A stretch of 64,000 nucleotides of DNA, from the NCBI RefSeq assembly GCF_000026365.1, contig NC_012990.1, positions 1,050,667-1,114,666 of the forward strand, given 5' to 3'. Each line of letters begins with the position of its first letter. The stretch's first letter is position 1. The notes beneath the pieces are model-generated. The model made no database searches, was not told the DNA's origin, and was given only the letters and a program-made list of their open reading frames with translations. Below, one piece after another: positions 59,334 through 64,000 of this stretch. Origin of the DNA: Zygosaccharomyces rouxii. Lineage: Eukaryota; Ascomycota; Saccharomycetes; Saccharomycetales; Saccharomycetaceae. The position numbers were made by a program, and so were the translations under genes.

Positions 59334-59811
59334 AAGTAAGGACCGCTTGTATTGGGCAGCATGAAAGTGAAATCAGATATGGAAATCGAACTCATCAAAA
59401 TGAAAACATTACAACAATGAGCCATAGATAATCAATATGGATACCCATTGTAAGCCCCATCACCAAAGAAGAAGACACCCCAAGCACGAATTAGTTAAAG
59501 AAGACGATATACCCATCAATAACCACCAGATGAGCGATTTGAATAGTTTCCATACATCTTTTGTTTTCCTTTGGCGGTTCTCCAGTGGGCTTTGTGCTTT
59601 AGCGTCACAATTGGAAAAAGTGAAATGTTTCTTACATGCATTTATATAACTATGCTCGGGCTTGTGTCACTACTTCCCACTATTTTACATGTCGGTGCGG
59701 TCTGTTCATGTTTATTTTGATTAACACCATGGCTTACTCTCATAGCAGAAAGGATGATAAACGACTCTCTAATTAGATCGGAATGATATCTGGCCTGGCA
59801 AATATACGTCT
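59334..59811. other. spacer between decayed DNA and BIO4
   Basis: A 70-codon frame at 59437 begins with a His/Lys-rich low-complexity stretch and has no support as a gene. Nothing else is seen. Confidence 0.35.
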
Positions 59812-60534
59812 CTAATTCTTTTGAGTCGAGGCAGGATCGTTGCGAGCAAGATCAAGTGAGCAAAAAGATGGAATATCGGACAGCGCCTCTGACATAGAAG
59901 TATGATAGTCGACGGTAGCTAAAATGTTCACTCCGAATTCTCTCATTACTTTTAGGTTTCCCTCATTTTGTTCACCGTTTACAACAACCCCAAGCATCTT
60001 GTCACCTAGCCCATTACTACGAAGGTAATTCAACGTCAAAAACGTATGATTTATCGTGCCAAGTGTACTTCTTGCCACGAGTATGATATAGAAAGGCCGA
60101 TCGCATTTGAAACTCAATTCTTTGATGAGATCCACAATGGTCTCCATTTTTTTCGTAACTGGAACGGCGACTCCACCCGCCCCTTCTACAACAAGAGGGT
60201 GCTCGTCGGTGCCTTCAGGAATTTCAAAATCTGTAAGCTGTACATTAACTCCTGGTTCGTAGTCCATTGCTTCATATGGTGACAATGGTTTTAGCAGCTG
60301 ATGCCGTGGGGGAAATAGATGAGGCTTCCAAGAATCGTCTACCAATACGTTAGAAACCGTAGCAGTGTCACCAATATCAGATTCAATTCCTGTTTGGACT
60401 GGTTTCCAGTAGTTAGCTCTCCATTTGTATACTAGTAGCGATGAAATGAAGGTTTTGCCAACATCAGTGTCTGTGCCTGTGACGAAAAAAACAGGCGGTT
60501 TCATTAAGGTAGAAGAGAATGGATATTTGCCCAT
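59812..60534 (-). CDS. BIO4: dethiobiotin synthetase Bio4
   Basis: The 240-residue enzyme (237 in S. cerevisiae) carries the P-loop GTDTDVGKT at residues 20-28, YWKPVQTGIESD, a VVEGAGGVAVPVT loop and a GVVVNGEQNEGN segment. All are characteristic of the BioD fold. It closes the ureido ring of biotin: 7,8-diaminopelargonate plus CO2 and ATP gives dethiobiotin, in the cytosol. An internal ATG at codon 11 is an alternative start. It is divergent from BIO3, the preceding enzyme of the pathway, as in S. cerevisiae. Confidence 0.95.
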   Translation of the reverse strand: MGKYPFSSTLMKPPVFFVTGTDTDVGKTFISSLLVYKWRANYWKPVQTGIESDIGDTATVSNVLVDDSWKPHLFPPRHQLLKPLSPYEAMDYEPGVNVQLTDFEIPEGTDEHPLVVEGAGGVAVPVTKKMETIVDLIKELSFKCDRPFYIILVARSTLGTINHTFLTLNYLRSNGLGDKMLGVVVNGEQNEGNLKVMREFGVNILATVDYHTSMSEALSDIPSFCSLDLARNDPASTQKN

Positions 60535-60932
60535 TTACCTTTCGAATAGACAGAACGAATTGTTTTGCGGTTTTCTCATTTGTGCTGGTCTCTTTTATAT
60601 GGTTCCATAATTTATGCAATGTTTCGTTGCAGGGTTTATACGCACGCAAGTCAACAGGTTTTTGTGTGCTGTATTGATAGCCATTCCAGTATGACTATAC
60701 ACGATGACTCATGACTCATGCGGTTTGTTGGTATTCCAGCCCACTTCCACGGGCTTAATTATCCACCAACCACCACGCAAAACTGTTGGAGGACTGTTAT
60801 ATGAAAAGGCTGGCCCTTCTCCATTCCCACACACTTTGTATTTAACGTACATGCATCGTTGAGTTTAGTGCTGTTTAGGACTTTACCTCTCGATGAAACG
60901 AGGTCCAACTAAGTGAAGCTTTGACAGATATT
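60535..60932. promoter_or_regulatory. BIO4-BIO3 shared promoter
   Basis: A 398-bp interval separates the two start codons. No clear TATA box or known biotin-response element (such as a Vhr1 site) could be picked out. Joint control of both genes by biotin supply is likely from the arrangement. Confidence 0.5.
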
Positions 60933-62393
60933 ATGAAATCACCTGAGGAAACAAAGGCTTTGTTAAGGTTTGACAGGGAGCACATATGGCATCCTTATAC
61001 ATCTATGGTGAATCCACTACCAGTGCATCTAGTGAAGGCGGCGTATGACTGTGAGCTTATTCTAGAAACGCAGGATGGAAGCGAGAATAGAGTGATCGAT
61101 GGAATGTCATCCTGGTGGTGTGCAATCCATGGCTATAACCACAAGGAATTGAACGATGCACTGATATCACAGGCCAGTCAAATGTCTCATGTAATGTTTG
61201 GTGGGCTGACCCACAGGCCTGCAATAAATTTGGTCCAAAAATTGCTAAAGATGATGAACCACAAAGAGCTGCAGCACTGTTTTCTCGCTGATAGTGGTTC
61301 TGTAGCAGTGGAGGTGGCAATGAAGATGGCTTTGCAATACCATTTTACTTTAGGGAAGCCGAAAAAGAGCAAGTTCTTGACCATAAGTAGCGGTTATCAC
61401 GGCGATACCACAGGAGCTATGAGCGTATGCGATCCAGTAGGGTCAATGCACTCGATTTATAAAGGGTATCTAGCCGAGAACATTTTTGCCAGAGGGCCAT
61501 CCATGATTCCGGTGCTTCCCACCTCTGGCGTATTCCGAAAGTATGGCAAGTCATTCGGCGACAGAACAAGCTGGAAAGAGGATGATATCAATGACGTGCG
61601 CGATAAGATAGAAAATCATCATGATGAGTTGTGTGCAGTTATTCTGGAACCAATTTTGCAAGGAGCTGGCGGAATGAGATTGTACCACCCGCAGTTTCTC
61701 ATCGAGGTAAGAAAACTGTGCAACCGGTACCATATCCCACTTATACTAGATGAGATTGCCACAGGGTTTGGAAGAACGGGTACGACATTTGCTTTCCATC
61801 ATTGCCAGATTTATCAGGAACAGAATCACATTCCGCGCGAAATGCAGATAGATGTTTATCCAGATATAATATGCGTAGGAAAAGCGCTGACAGGCGGGTA
61901 CTTGACATTGAGTGCCGTTGTCACTACACCCAAAATAGCACTTGGTATCTCGTCACCCAGTAGTCCCACAGGGGGATGTATGATGCATGGCCCCACGTTT
62001 ATGGGGAACCCACTAGCTTGCGCTGTTGCAAACAAAAGCTTGGATATTCTGATGTGCGGTTATTGGAAGCAGCAAGTACATAGAATAGAGGAACAGTTAT
62101 TCGAGGAGTTGTTCGTGCCGCTAATGGAAGGAGCTGCAGCAAAGGAGTTATGGTTAGTCGAAGATGTGAGGATCGTCGGAGCAGTAGGTGTAATTGAGCT
62201 AAAAGTATCGGTAGATCAGGAGTGGTTTCAGGAGGCGTTTATCTCCAAAGGGGTGTATATCAGACCCTTTAGGAACCTCTGTTACATCATGCCGCCATAC
62301 ATTATTTCCAAGGAGCAGTTGAGGAAATTGACCACGGGCTTAGTTTCTGCCTTGAGGGAATGGCATAGTGTAAGAGCCAATTCGACGGTTTAG
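60933..62393 (+). CDS. BIO3: 7,8-diaminopelargonate aminotransferase Bio3
   Basis: The 486-residue class-III PLP aminotransferase (480 in S. cerevisiae) has HIWHPYTSM, IDGMSSWWCAIHGYNH, HVMFGGLTHRP, SGSVAVEVAMKMALQY, GYHGDT, LDEIATGFGRTGT and the catalytic lysine K317 in CVGKALTGGYL. It converts KAPA (8-amino-7-oxononanoate) to diaminopelargonate. The open frame extends four codons upstream of the ATG at 60933 but without a start codon. BIO3 and BIO4 of S. cerevisiae are reported to derive from bacteria by horizontal transfer. The transporter gene BIO5, the third member of the S. cerevisiae cluster, is not next to BIO4 here. Confidence 0.96.
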   Translation: MKSPEETKALLRFDREHIWHPYTSMVNPLPVHLVKAAYDCELILETQDGSENRVIDGMSSWWCAIHGYNHKELNDALISQASQMSHVMFGGLTHRPAINLVQKLLKMMNHKELQHCFLADSGSVAVEVAMKMALQYHFTLGKPKKSKFLTISSGYHGDTTGAMSVCDPVGSMHSIYKGYLAENIFARGPSMIPVLPTSGVFRKYGKSFGDRTSWKEDDINDVRDKIENHHDELCAVILEPILQGAGGMRLYHPQFLIEVRKLCNRYHIPLILDEIATGFGRTGTTFAFHHCQIYQEQNHIPREMQIDVYPDIICVGKALTGGYLTLSAVVTTPKIALGISSPSSPTGGCMMHGPTFMGNPLACAVANKSLDILMCGYWKQQVHRIEEQLFEELFVPLMEGAAAKELWLVEDVRIVGAVGVIELKVSVDQEWFQEAFISKGVYIRPFRNLCYIMPPYIISKEQLRKLTTGLVSALREWHSVRANSTV

Positions 62394-63675
62394 ATCACTA
62401 ATTTACATGACCTTGTTATGGAAGATTTTAGGCAGCGACCATAATCCTTGTGTTTCTGTGTAGGTGCATATTATCATGAAGTTATGCAATAGGTTAATGT
62501 AGCAGGTCACCACCTCCATGTAGATCCCCTTTTTATTTATCACTCCTAGTACTTCGCACTAATCTATCTGTATGCATCAGAACAGTTAACATTTACACCG
62601 ACAGTCTTCTAGCGTGTACCAGCCGCACGTTTAACATTTGTAGCCTCAGCAAATGCGGAAAAGGCTTACGGTTCTTGGAGCTGAGCAAGACTAGTTTCGA
62701 GATCCATCACTGGTTTAATGGACTGTATTTTGTCTCTCGATCTGTTGTTTGGTAGGCACTTGTTTAAACAACTTCTTTTTTATATGTACTGACTTTACTG
62801 TCATGTTCAAACATGTGATAATATATAAATTGTTATCTTCATGTATTGCTATATTTGAAATGGTGTTGTTATATAAAATAAAATGTTGGGATATACTTGG
62901 TTTAGATATGTATCAATCTGAATGTCTATATAATATGCGAAATGTATTTTGGAATGCACTAACTCTTGCAACTTCAATTTTTTATTGTTTAGGTCTCGGC
63001 GAAGAACATTCGGCTGGCAGAAATTAAAGAAAAGTTGTTTTTAATGGTGTATGACACCCAAGTTGGGAAGGAAGTTCTTGATTAGGCGTTTACAAAAGGA
63101 CATATGTTGAGATGAGATAGATCTAGATATATTTGATCTTTGTAAATGAGTACGATAAATACCCAAGGGGTTGGATAGAAAGAGGTGAGTAGAGAATTGC
63201 GACTGGTATGAGAAACTAAGATGAAAATATTCAATGAATGGCTTTATCAATGGGATTATATGCGAAAAATGGAAAGAGAAACTAAAATCCAGAAGTTGTT
63301 TAGCGTTTTAATTAAAGGCACTTGAGATTAGGTATATAATCGTAAAGGGCATGTATTGAGATAAAAAATAAGAATAGCTGGAAATCATGAAATAAGAAAA
63401 TAAAATAACGTATTGGAAAATATATTCAAGTGAAGGTAAGACAAAATATTGTTTAAGAACTCATACACTAATTGGATCTTTAGTTGCAGCAGAAACTAAA
63501 CAAATTTGTCCGAACCATCCAGTCCTTTCACAAATAGCCATAGATGAATATATGCCCTATGTCTCAAGTCCTTTGGTTAGCATTTAAATTAATTTCAAAG
63601 AGCTCGTTAAATTGAATATTGACAGCAAGTTCTTAGCTGTTATTCGCAAAAGAAATCTATGGTAACAAAGTCGGA
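62394..63675. other. 1.3-kb AT-rich region without a recognisable gene
   Basis: Only short open stretches occur, none with support. The sequence is more AT-rich than the left part of the window, especially after 62750. Confidence 0.4.
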
Positions 63676-63903
63676 ATGACTACTCGAGAGATAATTTTAA
63701 TTGGTGACGATATTGACAATTTTTTTTTTGAAATAATAATGTGGACGTATATGACTCCTGGAAATGATCAATATTTCTATGACGAGTTCGTTGCTTTCGC
63801 TCTAGCACCTTTCATCAATCAGGGATTAAAACTAAAAGGGGAGGGCATTGTGTTACGGCTGTCTTTAGTACAAGGATCTAAATTTCCGATTTGGAACCTG
63901 TGA
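63676..63903 (+). CDS. hypothetical 75-codon frame, possibly a frameshifted gene
   Basis: ATG 63676 opens MTTREIILIGDDIDN..., with protein-like composition (TYMTPGNDQYFYDEFVAFAL). It stops at 63901. In another phase the reading continues CDFDSYDRAIHAKINEHWSN up to a TAG at about 63967, as if one base had been gained or lost near 63895. I do not recognise the family, so this is listed as a weak candidate. Confidence 0.25.
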   Translation: MTTREIILIGDDIDNFFFEIIMWTYMTPGNDQYFYDEFVAFALAPFINQGLKLKGEGIVLRLSLVQGSKFPIWNL

Positions 63904-64000
63904 CTTTGATTCCTACGATAGAGCTATTCATGCTAAAATCAATGAACATTGGTCTAACTACATCACGTAGTTTCCAATAAAAAGGAACTGAACCAGTTAT

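Noticed and set aside
62749..63250. Two overlapping 70-90 codon frames on opposite strands
   Set aside because: One lacks an ATG at its opening, composition is that of AT-rich non-coding DNA, and no motif is visible.

Overview
The window is nuclear DNA from a budding yeast. Genes are compact and almost intronless, tRNAs are eukaryotic, and many proteins can be recognised as close relatives of Saccharomyces cerevisiae genes. The left part interleaves two S. cerevisiae chromosome blocks in one gene order: YBR182-186 (SMP1, YPC1, MBA1, PCH2) and YPL083-089 (SEN54, BRO1, SEC16, ELP3, YDC1, RLM1). The pairs YPC1/YDC1 and SMP1/RLM1 are each represented once. This is the pattern expected of a yeast that branched before the whole-genome duplication, of the Torulaspora/Zygosaccharomyces kind. 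The exact species cannot be fixed from the sequence alone.

Layout. 1-20.1 kb is the conserved core: PCH2 (cut by the window edge), a small metallothionein, SEN54, BRO1, MBA1, SEC16, ELP3, an alkaline ceramidase and a MADS-box factor. 20.3-27.3 kb holds HSP26, tRNA-Ser(AGA), the photolyase PHR1, a SnoaL-like protein and a GRE2-type reductase. From about 27.5 kb the DNA looks subtelomeric. It has long gene-poor spacers, decayed genes and families typical of chromosome ends. Intact there are a Zn2Cys6 regulator divergent from the FLR1 drug exporter, the glutathione transferase GTT1, a FLO11-type adhesin with a 16-residue repeat, tRNA-Ala(TGC) and the permease THI73. THI73 is followed by decayed CMS1 and VPS10/VTH-like fragments.

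43.3-58.7 kb is built from repeated blocks. The core is a tandem unit of about 4.65 kb, present in two full copies and one partial copy. Each full unit carries a decayed COS/DUP380-like gene, a scrap of GTT1, and an intact divergent gene pair. The pair is an orphan four-span membrane protein (X, minus strand) and a single-DUP-domain membrane protein (Y, plus strand) sharing a promoter of about 325 bp. A decayed DUP fragment follows. The COS-like copies have collected stops and frameshifts, while both X-Y pairs remain open and have diverged mostly by amino-acid-changing substitutions. This pair is the best candidate for an undescribed system. A role in membrane-protein sorting or toxin defence would fit what is known of COS/DUP240 relatives, but that is inference.

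59.8-62.4 kb carries the divergent biotin genes BIO4 and BIO3. The last 1.6 kb has only weak coding signal. Start codons were checked by eye: SEN54, MBA1, HSP26, GRE2-like, GTT1, BIO3 and the second Y copy are placed at an internal ATG rather than at the longest open frame.
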